From NCBI GenBank assembly GCA_016200765.1, contig JACQEC010000323.1, forward strand, positions 1-6,796: a stretch of 6,796 nucleotides of DNA. The letters are read 5' to 3'. Of the stretch, positions 1-5,020 are shown in pieces. The stretch comes from Chloroflexota bacterium (GTDB lineage Bacteria > Chloroflexota > Anaerolineae > JACRMK01). The position numbers were made by a program, and so were the translations under genes. The notes beneath the pieces were generated by a model. It did no database searches and was not told the origin of the DNA. It was given only the letters and a program-made list of their open reading frames with translations. Each line of letters begins with the position of its first letter. The first letter of the stretch is position 1.

Positions 1-247
1 CGAGCGCTTCGAGTTCCGAGCCGGTGACGATGAACTCGATGCGCGCCACCTGCGCCGACAACTGCCCCGTCTTGGGCGACGTATAGGCCGACGACTTGTG
101 CCAGTACGAGCGCACACGACTGCGCAGGTTGATGGCTTTGCCCACGTAAATCACGGCGCCCTGTGCGTCCTTCATCAGGTAACAGCCGGGCTTGGTGGGC
201 AGCGCGTCGAGTTGGTCTTGAATGGACGGGGGAACGGTCTCGTTCAT
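1..247 (-). CDS. uvrC: UvrABC excinuclease subunit C, N-terminal part (runs off left edge)
   Basis: This is the incision subunit of bacterial nucleotide excision repair, which is recruited by UvrB and cuts both sides of a DNA lesion. Only the first 82 codons are present; the full protein is usually about 600 residues. They contain the GIY-YIG nuclease core, which makes the 3' incision: a GCY variant of the first motif at residues 21-23, IYVGKA at 33-38, then the NLRSRVRSYW segment (40-49) with the conserved Arg, and the SELEAL stretch with conserved Glu near 79-81. This pattern is diagnostic of UvrC. The ATG at 247-245 lies 9 bases after the stop of the upstream hydrolase gene, has no strong Shine-Dalgarno sequence and is probably translated by coupling. 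An in-frame TTG two codons upstream (253-251) is an alternative start; the hydrolase TGA closes the same frame just before it. Co-transcription with the hydrolase gene is inferred from the spacing. Confidence 0.95.
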   Translation of the reverse strand, partial: MNETVPPSIQDQLDALPTKPGCYLMKDAQGAVIYVGKAINLRSRVRSYWHKSSAYTSPKTGQLSAQVARIEFIVTGSELEAL

Positions 248-256
248 GCTCAACGA

Positions 257-1420
257 TCAGTCGCGGCTGTCGGGGGTCATCACGCTGGCCGTGACGGCGG
301 TCGAGAAACGCGACCAGCGCGGGAAGTTCCACAGATTGTGCAGAAGCCGGTTCGCCAGCATCACGCAGATCAGGTCGCGCTCCGGGTCCGCCCACGCGAA
401 CGTGCCGGCGACCCCGCTGTGCCCGAACGTCTGCGGCGAGGTGAACTCGCCGGAGAAGTGGGGGCGCTTGTCGGCGCGCAGGTCAAAGCCCAGCCCCCAC
501 GCGCAGTTGTCCCACGTCATAAAGCCCTCGATGCCGCCGCGCAGACCTGCGGTGTGGTTGGTGGTCATCAGCCGGGCCGTCGCCGGCGCGATCACCGCGC
601 GGCCATTGGCCTGTCCGCGATGCAGGAACATCTGGAAGAACAGCGCCACATCGCTGGCGGTCGCCATGATGTTGCCGGCCGGGTGCGACTGGCGGCGCGC
701 ATAGGCTGAATTGAAACGCTCGTTGGCGCTGCCCGGGTTGGGCACGCCGCCCACGTGGGCGATGCGCCCATAGAGCGAGGCGGGCGGAGCGATGTACGAT
801 TCGTGCATCCCGGCCGGGGCGAACAGCCGCGCGCGCATGAACTCCGGGTACGACTGGCCGCTGGCCGCCTCGACGATCAAGCCGAGCATCCCGAAGCCGA
901 CGTTGCTGTACTCAACCTTACTGCCGGTCGGCGCCTCCAGCCGTGACTTCGGGTAATTCCGCAACTGCGCGGGCGTGTCGGCGCCCGGCGGCAGGCCCTC
1001 CATGATCTCCGGGCCGGGGTCTTGCGGCAAGCCCGACGTGTGGGTGAGCAGGTGCCGCACCGTGATGGCATCGCGCCATTCGCCCCGGAACGCGGGCACG
1101 ATGGCCCCGACCGGGTCGTCGAGCGAAATCTTCCCCTCTTCGACCAGCATCATCACCGCCGTGGAGGTCATCGGCTTGCCGATGGAGGCGATGTGGAACA
1201 GCGTCTGAAGCGACACCGGCGATGCGTCGGCCCCCGAGCCGGTCGGGGAGGGCGCAACCCGGCCGCCGTAGAACTCGCCGACGATCCGCCCGCGCCGCAC
1301 CACCACGCTGGCGACAGCCGTAATCACGCCCTCATCCAGCCATCGTTGGAGATGGGCAAAGGCGCGCTGTAAGCGCTCGGACGACAGGCCGGCAGATTCG
1401 GGTGAGGCGGTAGGGAGCAT
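257..1420 (-). CDS. Serine hydrolase of the class C beta-lactamase / family VIII esterase fold
   Basis: The 387-residue protein belongs to the beta-lactamase-like serine hydrolase superfamily (AmpC, DD-peptidases, EstB-type esterases). All three active-site motifs are visible. They are S-x-x-K as SIGK at residues 79-82 (Ser79 nucleophile, Lys82 base), the Tyr motif YSN at 171-173, and HSG at 334-336 in place of the K-T-G of true lactamases. An H-x-G third motif and roughly 390 residues are typical of family VIII esterases and of many uncharacterised members, so an ester or small amide substrate is as likely as a beta-lactam. No signal peptide or membrane segment is seen at the N-terminus, which suggests a cytoplasmic enzyme. 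The open frame extends 61 codons further upstream, but ATG 1420 is preferred because AGGAGAAGG lies just before it and because the extension would cover the promoter. uvrC follows after 9 bases. The substrate cannot be told from sequence. Confidence 0.9.
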   Translation of the reverse strand: MLPTASPESAGLSSERLQRAFAHLQRWLDEGVITAVASVVVRRGRIVGEFYGGRVAPSPTGSGADASPVSLQTLFHIASIGKPMTSTAVMMLVEEGKISLDDPVGAIVPAFRGEWRDAITVRHLLTHTSGLPQDPGPEIMEGLPPGADTPAQLRNYPKSRLEAPTGSKVEYSNVGFGMLGLIVEAASGQSYPEFMRARLFAPAGMHESYIAPPASLYGRIAHVGGVPNPGSANERFNSAYARRQSHPAGNIMATASDVALFFQMFLHRGQANGRAVIAPATARLMTTNHTAGLRGGIEGFMTWDNCAWGLGFDLRADKRPHFSGEFTSPQTFGHSGVAGTFAWADPERDLICVMLANRLLHNLWNFPRWSRFSTAVTASVMTPDSRD

Positions 1421-1472
1421 GTCCTTCTCCTGCGGATAGAATCGGAACTTCACGCCGCGAAAGCGTAAGGCT

Positions 1473-1501
1473 ATTGTAGTGGAGTGATGGAGTGATTGCA
1501 A
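1473..1501 (-). promoter_or_regulatory. Sigma70-type promoter of the hydrolase-uvrC transcript
   Basis: Reading the minus strand, a -35 box TTGCAA (1501-1496) is followed after exactly 17 bases by a -10 box TACAAT (1478-1473). The match is 4 of 6 and 5 of 6 to the sigma70 consensus at ideal spacing. Transcription would start near 1466, giving a leader of about 45 bases before ATG 1420 that contains the AGGAG ribosome-binding site. The spacer is almost entirely two perfect copies of an 8-base repeat. This is a prediction from consensus only. Confidence 0.6.
1480..1495 (+). repeat. Perfect 8-base tandem duplication inside a promoter spacer
   Basis: TGGAGTGA occurs twice in direct tandem (1480-1487 and 1488-1495). 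The 16 bases fill all but one base of the spacer between the predicted -35 and -10 boxes of the minus-strand promoter. Loss or gain of a unit would move the spacing to 9 or 25 bases and should abolish promoter activity. It may also be a paired regulator site or simply part of the repeat-rich intergenic background. Confidence 0.7.
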
Positions 1502-1506
1502 GCGGA

Positions 1507-1535
1507 TTGCTGTGGCAACCGTGCGGATGTATAAT
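1507..1535 (+). promoter_or_regulatory. Candidate sigma70-type promoter of the HD-GYP gene
   Basis: A perfect TATAAT lies at 1530-1535. A weak -35 match, TTGCTG (1507-1512), sits 17 bases upstream. The likely transcription start is near 1542, giving a leader of about 43 bases to ATG 1585. The weak -35 box suggests low basal strength or a need for an activator. The -10 boxes of this promoter and of the divergent minus-strand promoter are about 52 bases apart, so the two could interfere or share a regulator. Confidence 0.5.
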
Positions 1536-1584
1536 CTGACACTATCCGAACGCAACACGCTAACCGAACCGGACAGGCAACTTG

Positions 1585-2673
1585 ATGGATGATCGGATCG
1601 CACTGCTGAAAAAAAACTGGCTGTTGGCCGCCCTGCCCGACCAGGCGCTGGAAGAGCTCATCCAGCGCACGCCCAAAATATCCTTTCAAGCCGGCGAAGT
1701 GATCTTTCACGACGGCGACACCGGCACAACCATGTACATCATTGAGTCCGGGGCGGTTGATATCATCAAGCACGCCAGCGACCACGAGGTCTTGCTGGCT
1801 ACCTTCCACGCGGGCGATGCGTTTGGCGAGATGGCGCTGATCGAGGACGCGCCGCGCGTGGCCATGGCGCGCGCCAGCAGTGACGTGGTCTTGTTGGAGA
1901 TGGACAAGCCGGCCGCGATCAGCATTCTGACGACCCGGCCGGAATCGTTTTACCAGACCGTGCGTGTCTTGAGTTCGCGTCTGCGTCAAGCCGACTTGAG
2001 CCGCATTACGGAGCTACTGCGCAAGAACGCGGAATTGCAAGAGGCCTACAGCCAACTGCAGGCCGTCTATCAGGCGACTCTGGCCACGTTATCCACCGCG
2101 CTCGACCTCCGCGACCGGGCGACCGAGGGGCACTCGCAACGGGTTACAGCCTACTCCCTCTTGATTGCCGAGGAGATGGGCATCGCCGAGGAGACGCTCA
2201 AGTATATCCGCTTTGGCGCGCTGCTCCACGATATTGGAAAAATCGGCGTTTCCGATTTAATCTTGCGCAAGCCGGGCAAACTCACCGACGACGAGTGGAT
2301 CGAGATGCGTCACCACCCGACCTGGGGCAAACAGGTGCTCAAGGACATTGAATTTCTGCGCGAGGCGAGCGAAATTGTGTACGCGCACCACGAGAAGTTC
2401 AATGGCAAGGGCTATCCGCGCGGCTTGAAGGGCGAGGAGATTCCCATCGGGGCGCGTATCTTTGCGATTGCCGACGTGTTTGACGCGCTCACCCTGGAGC
2501 GGCCCTACCGTTCCCCCATCCCGCCGGAGGTGGCGCGTGATGAGATCGTCAAGGACTCCGGCGAGCATTTCGACCCCAAAGCGGTTGCGGCGTTCTTGCG
2601 CGTCTTCCCCCAAATTGTCGAAACGATGCAACAATATGTGGAAATCGCGATGAGGCCGCGCCCGCCAGAGTGA
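1585..2673 (+). CDS. Cyclic-nucleotide-binding domain / HD-GYP phosphodiesterase fusion
   Basis: This 362-residue, probably cytoplasmic signalling protein has two domains. Residues about 10-130 form a cNMP-binding (CAP/CRP-like) fold, with the phosphate-binding cassette FGEMALIEDAPRVA at 80-93, including the conserved Glu82 and Arg91. A helical, coiled-coil-like linker runs from about 133 to 170. Residues 170-350 are an HD-GYP domain with the expected ligands: His183, the HDIGK motif at 215-219, His244, HHE at 268-270, GYP at 276-278, Asp297 in IADVFDA, and HFDP at 328-331. The HD-GYP family hydrolyses c-di-GMP (some members act on cGAMP), and here the cNMP domain would gate that activity. 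There is no DNA-binding helix-turn-helix. ATG 1585 is chosen over the adjacent TTG 1582; GGACAGG about 7 bases upstream is a weak ribosome site. The gene stands alone on its strand, and its TGA stop is the first three bases of a TGACGAG repeat. The nucleotide ligand is not predictable. Confidence 0.92.
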   Translation: MDDRIALLKKNWLLAALPDQALEELIQRTPKISFQAGEVIFHDGDTGTTMYIIESGAVDIIKHASDHEVLLATFHAGDAFGEMALIEDAPRVAMARASSDVVLLEMDKPAAISILTTRPESFYQTVRVLSSRLRQADLSRITELLRKNAELQEAYSQLQAVYQATLATLSTALDLRDRATEGHSQRVTAYSLLIAEEMGIAEETLKYIRFGALLHDIGKIGVSDLILRKPGKLTDDEWIEMRHHPTWGKQVLKDIEFLREASEIVYAHHEKFNGKGYPRGLKGEEIPIGARIFAIADVFDALTLERPYRSPIPPEVARDEIVKDSGEHFDPKAVAAFLRVFPQIVETMQQYVEIAMRPRPPE

Positions 2674-2684
2674 CGAGTGACGAT
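2671..2684 (+). repeat. Two tandem TGACGAG-type heptamers starting on the HD-GYP stop codon
   Basis: TGACGAG (2671-2677) and TGACGAT (2678-2684) stand in direct tandem, and the first TGA is the stop codon of the HD-GYP gene. The same unit recurs, in the gene's own orientation, at the 3' ends of the MFS and SET genes elsewhere in the window. Confidence 0.75.
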
Positions 2685-2689
2685 CTTCA

Positions 2690-2755
2690 ATTTCAGATTT
2701 TAGATTTTTCGCACAGCGTGTCAATCTAAAATCAAAAATCTGAAATCTCAAATCA
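2690..2755. repeat. AT-rich heptamer arrays facing each other, forming a long inverted repeat
   Basis: On the plus strand AGATTTT occurs twice in tandem (2695-2708). On the minus strand five heptamers of the same type (TGATTTG, AGATTTC, AGATTTT, TGATTTT, AGATTGA) fill 2755-2721 without gaps. As a result 2690-2708 pairs with 2728-2746 over 19 positions with one mismatch, around a 19-base loop. This patch is strikingly AT-rich in a GC-rich region and lies between two convergent genes. It could act as a bidirectional transcription barrier, but the stem is A/T-only apart from a few pairs and no clean U-tract follows, so intrinsic termination is uncertain. Confidence 0.8.
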
Positions 2756-2778
2756 ACCCTGCACACCGGTCGCGCTGA

Positions 2779-2805
2779 TGCGTCAGCCGACACCCGTCAC
2801 CCTCA
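2779..2805 (-). repeat. TGACGAG-type heptamers spanning the 3' end of the MFS gene
   Basis: On the minus strand the units read TGAGGG (a 6-base copy), TGACGGG, TGTCGGC and TGACGCA. The TGA of the last unit (2785-2783) is the stop codon of the MFS gene. The preceding units encode the last residues, R-V-T-G-V-G. The orientation is opposite to the copies at 2671-2684, so the two arrays point toward each other across the intergenic region. Confidence 0.65.
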
Positions 2806-4003
2806 CGCCGGGGGCCGGGCGCTTGCGCACGTACAGGCAGCCGATCACCAGCAGTCCGAGCAGAATCAACCCGCTCGTGACGCGAAAGACGGCGGCAACC
2901 CCAAACACCTCCGCAATCACCCCGAAGGCTAACGGCCCCACCATACTGCCCAGACTGCCGGCGGTGCTGTAAATGCCGATGATCTGCCCGCGCGTCTCCG
3001 CGGTGGATTGCTCGATGATCAGCGCCTGCCCCGACGGCAGGAAGATGCCGAATGCGATCCCTTCGATGACGAGCAGAACGCCGAGCAGGACGAGCGCATT
3101 GGTCTGCGCCATGCCCGCCACGACGACGGTCTCAATCAACAGGGCGGCGAACATCACCCAGCGGCTCGGCAGGCGGCTGGTGATCGTGCCCGATGGCAGG
3201 CGGGCGAGCGCCGAGCCGAACGAGCGCGCCGAAAACATCGAATTGATGGCCGCCTGCGAGGCGTGCGACTCGGCGGCGTAGATGGGAAAGAAATTTGTGA
3301 TAGCGCTAAACGACGCGCTCATCAACAGACTGGCGAGGTTGCCGGCGACCAGATGCGGGTTGCGGAGAAGCGGTCCAACCGCGCCCCACGTAAAACCGGC
3401 GCGGCGCGTCAGCGAGCCTGTTTGCGCCGGCCGCACAGGCCTCAACCCCTTCAGCGCCACGCCCGCCCCCACCAGCGCGAGCGCGGAGGCCACCCCATAA
3501 CTGGCGGCAATACCAAAGCCCACCGCGACCGCCGCCCCGACCAGCGGCCCGACGCCGAAGCCCAGCCCCATCGCGGTGGTGTACAGGCCGAAGGCTATGC
3601 CCTGCTCCTCGCGGCTCACCACGTCCCCCACATAAGCGGTTCCAATGGAGAAGGTGGAAACCAAGGCAACGCCGAAAAGAACCCGGCCGGGAAAGAGAAA
3701 ATAGGCGTTGGGCGCGAGCGCGAACAGCGCCGTAGCCAAGGCGAACTCCACCATGCCCAGCGCCACGACCACCCTGCGGCCATAACGGTCGGACAAGACG
3801 CCGATGGGCATTGAGGTAATGAACTGCGTCAGGCCCACAACACTGCTCAACGCGCCAATCATGGTCAGCGATGCGCCGAGGTCTTCGGCATAGAGCGAGA
3901 AGGTGGGCGACAGGATGCCCGTCACGGTATCTGCCATGAAGATCACCAGGCAGATGGTCAGCACATCGCGGCGCAGAAGGGCGCGCAGGCGGCCGCCGCT
4001 CAT
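2783..4003 (-). CDS. Major facilitator superfamily (MFS) transporter
   Basis: This 406-residue inner-membrane protein has about twelve hydrophobic helices in two halves, joined by a basic, hydrophilic central loop near residues 186-215. The signature motif A, GVLSDRYGRR (68-77), lies between helices 2 and 3. A motif-C-like GLGFGVGPLVG (146-156) lies in helix 5, as seen in drug/H+ antiporters of the TetA/Bmr type. Weaker versions occur in the second half. It is probably a proton-coupled exporter or a sugar/drug carrier; the substrate is not readable from sequence, and the motif-C-like segment favours export. The start ATG (4003-4001) overlaps the stop TGA of the lactonase gene by four bases, so translation is coupled and the two are one operon. 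The last six residues and the stop codon fall in TGACGAG-type repeats, so the natural C-terminus may be slightly altered. It converges on the HD-GYP gene. Confidence 0.9.
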   Translation of the reverse strand: MSGGRLRALLRRDVLTICLVIFMADTVTGILSPTFSLYAEDLGASLTMIGALSSVVGLTQFITSMPIGVLSDRYGRRVVVALGMVEFALATALFALAPNAYFLFPGRVLFGVALVSTFSIGTAYVGDVVSREEQGIAFGLYTTAMGLGFGVGPLVGAAVAVGFGIAASYGVASALALVGAGVALKGLRPVRPAQTGSLTRRAGFTWGAVGPLLRNPHLVAGNLASLLMSASFSAITNFFPIYAAESHASQAAINSMFSARSFGSALARLPSGTITSRLPSRWVMFAALLIETVVVAGMAQTNALVLLGVLLVIEGIAFGIFLPSGQALIIEQSTAETRGQIIGIYSTAGSLGSMVGPLAFGVIAEVFGVAAVFRVTSGLILLGLLVIGCLYVRKRPAPGVRVTGVG

Positions 4004-4869
4004 GCTCCGGTCAATCCCACGCGCGAGGTAAACTCCGGCAGGCCGCGGATGCCGAGGTTGAGGTGGAACAGCGCGCCCGCGCCTGCGCCTTCCTCGGCGC
4101 GGCTCTTGCCCACGCAGGCGGTGGTGATGTACATGTCGGTCAGGTCGTCGCCGCCGAAAGTAAGGCTGGAGACTTTGCGCGCCGGGAACGCAATGCGCCG
4201 CTCAACCGCGCCCGCCGGGGTGTAGCGATAGAGCGCGGAGCCGTCCCAGCGCGCCGACCAGACAGCCCCCTCGGCGTCCACCGTCAGGCCATCGGGGAAG
4301 CCCTCACCTTCCGGCGTCTCGACAAACACGCGCCGGTTGGCGATGTCGCCGGTGCGCTCATCATAATCGAACAGATAGACCTTCCGCGCCGGTGAGTCGG
4401 TGTAGTAGAGGCGCTTGCGGTCCAGCGTGAACCCCAGCCCGTTGGATACGCCGATGCCCTCCAGAACGATCCTGATGGAGCCGTCGGGGTCCAGGCGATA
4501 GAGTCTGCCGGGGCGCTCTGGGGTGGACATGGTGCCGCAGAAGACGCGCCCGGCGGGGTCGGCGATCACGTCGTTGAAGCGGCTGTCGTGTTCGTCCGGC
4601 AGTTCGTCAATGATCGGGTAGAGCCGCCCCTCGCGCCACACGGCAACTGCGCCGCGTGCCATGAACAGCAGGAGCGCGCCGTCGGCTTGCAGGGTGAAGC
4701 CGCCGACCGGCTCGCCGCTGTAGCACGACTCGTGGGCGCCGGTGGCTGGGTCGTAGCGATAGAGCCGCCCGTTGGGGATGTCGGTCCAATAGACGCGCCG
4801 TTCGGTGGGATGCCAGAGCGGATTCTCTCCGGTGTGGCAAAGCGTGTCGGCTATCAGTTCAGGGTGCAC
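4000..4869 (-). CDS. SMP-30/gluconolactonase/LRE family lactonase
   Basis: The 289-residue protein is a six-bladed beta-propeller of the SMP-30 (regucalcin) family: metal-dependent enzymes that open sugar lactones such as gluconolactone or pentonolactones, usually in the cytoplasm. Numbered from GTG 4869, the metal and substrate residues of the family are all present: Glu15 in GENPLW, Arg97 and Asn99 in SRFND, Asn143 in VSNGLGF and Asp193 in FPDGLTVD (human SMP-30: Glu18, Arg101, Asn103, Asn154, Asp204). Length also fits (about 290-300). The frame opens two codons earlier at a TTG (4875), but GGAGGA directly abuts that TTG and lies 6-7 bases before the GTG, so the GTG is the likely start. The MFS gene overlaps its stop by four bases; the SET gene ends 148 bases upstream. 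Neighbouring xylulokinase suggests a sugar or aldonate substrate, but the exact lactone is unknown. Confidence 0.9.
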   Translation of the reverse strand: MHPELIADTLCHTGENPLWHPTERRVYWTDIPNGRLYRYDPATGAHESCYSGEPVGGFTLQADGALLLFMARGAVAVWREGRLYPIIDELPDEHDSRFNDVIADPAGRVFCGTMSTPERPGRLYRLDPDGSIRIVLEGIGVSNGLGFTLDRKRLYYTDSPARKVYLFDYDERTGDIANRRVFVETPEGEGFPDGLTVDAEGAVWSARWDGSALYRYTPAGAVERRIAFPARKVSSLTFGGDDLTDMYITTACVGKSRAEEGAGAGALFHLNLGIRGLPEFTSRVGLTGA

Positions 4870-4875
4870 TGGCAA

Positions 4876-4881
4876 TCCTCC
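4876..4881 (-). promoter_or_regulatory. Strong ribosome-binding site that fixes the lactonase start
   Basis: On the minus strand GGAGGA is a near-perfect Shine-Dalgarno sequence. It touches the TTG at 4875 with no spacing but stands 6-7 bases before the GTG at 4869-4867, so the GTG is the functional start. A site this strong after the long gap indicates that the lactonase starts translation independently of the SET gene. Confidence 0.75.
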
Positions 4882-4898
4882 AAAACCGTTGAGCGTTA

Positions 4899-4914
4899 CG
4901 GGTTCACGGGTTCA
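4899..4914 (+). repeat. Perfect 8-base tandem duplication upstream of the lactonase gene
   Basis: CGGGTTCA occurs twice in direct tandem (4899-4906 and 4907-4914), followed by a partial third copy (CG). It adjoins the palindrome at 4911-4922 and has the same unit length as the duplication at 1480-1495, though not the same sequence. Confidence 0.65.
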
Positions 4915-4922
4915 CGCGTGAA
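4911..4922. promoter_or_regulatory. Perfect 12-base palindrome, candidate operator
   Basis: TTCACGCGTGAA is a perfect palindrome centred on CG, about 30 bases upstream of the lactonase ribosome-binding site. CG-centred palindromes are common operators for LacI-family sugar regulators, and the neighbouring genes handle sugars. No regulator gene is in the window and no convincing -10/-35 pair was found beside it. It could also be a by-product of the local repeats, since half of it lies in the CGGGTTCA duplication. Confidence 0.35.
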
Positions 4923-4928
4923 TGAAAC

Positions 4929-5000
4929 GTGACGGGTGACGCAACAGCGCGACCGGGAGCCGAGAAACAGCTCGACACTCGTCACCCCCTCACCCGTCAC
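4929..5000. repeat. Inverted pair of TGACGGG-type repeats with an 11-base perfect stem
   Basis: GTGACGGGTGA (4929-4939) is exactly complementary to TCACCCGTCAC (4990-5000), with about 50 bases between them. The left arm belongs to two plus-strand heptamers (TGACGGG, TGACGCA; 4930-4943). The right arm is inside the minus-strand array at 4971-5020. The loop is long and no U-tract follows, so this is noted as a repeat structure and not as a terminator. Confidence 0.55.
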
Positions 5001-5020
5001 TCGACACTTGTCACTCGTCA
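4971..5020 (-). repeat. Seven tandem TGACGAG-type heptamers beginning on the SET-gene stop codon
   Basis: Read on the minus strand from 5020, the units are TGACGAG, TGACAAG, TGTCGAG, TGACGGG, TGAGGGGG (one extra base), TGACGAG and TGTCGAG. The first TGA (5020-5018) is the stop codon of the SET-domain gene. Every unit keeps TG at positions 1-2 and G at the end. This is the longest array in the window and occupies a third of the gap between the SET and lactonase genes. Confidence 0.8.

Noticed and set aside
98..709. Plus-strand open frames over uvrC and the hydrolase gene
   Set aside because: They are antisense shadows with no family motifs; the minus strand carries unmistakable catalytic motifs.
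1496..1535. Pairing the plus-strand TATAAT at 1530 with TTGCAA at 1496 as its -35 box
   Set aside because: The spacing would be 28 bases, too long for sigma70. TTGCAA fits the opposite-strand promoter at exactly 17.
1421..1603. N-terminal extension of the hydrolase reading frame up to 1603
   Set aside because: It would run through the -10 and -35 boxes and the 8-base duplication, its residues do not look like the family, and ATG 1420 has a good AGGAG site.
2257..2793. Minus-strand open frame reading through the AT-rich repeats into the HD-GYP gene
   Set aside because: Its N-terminal part is translated repeat and the rest is antisense to conserved HD-GYP motifs.
3008..3814. Long plus-strand open frame opposite the MFS gene
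   Set aside because: Its product is rich in Arg, His, Gln and Gly with no recognisable domain, as expected for the antisense frame of a GC-rich gene. The opposite strand encodes a clear MFS protein.
4957..4973. Small GAGC/GCTC hairpin as a terminator for the SET gene
   Set aside because: The stem is only 4 base pairs and no U-run follows, so it is indistinguishable from chance.
4971..5020. CRISPR-like array
   Set aside because: The units are 7 bases with no spacers and no cas genes are nearby; it is a simple tandem repeat.
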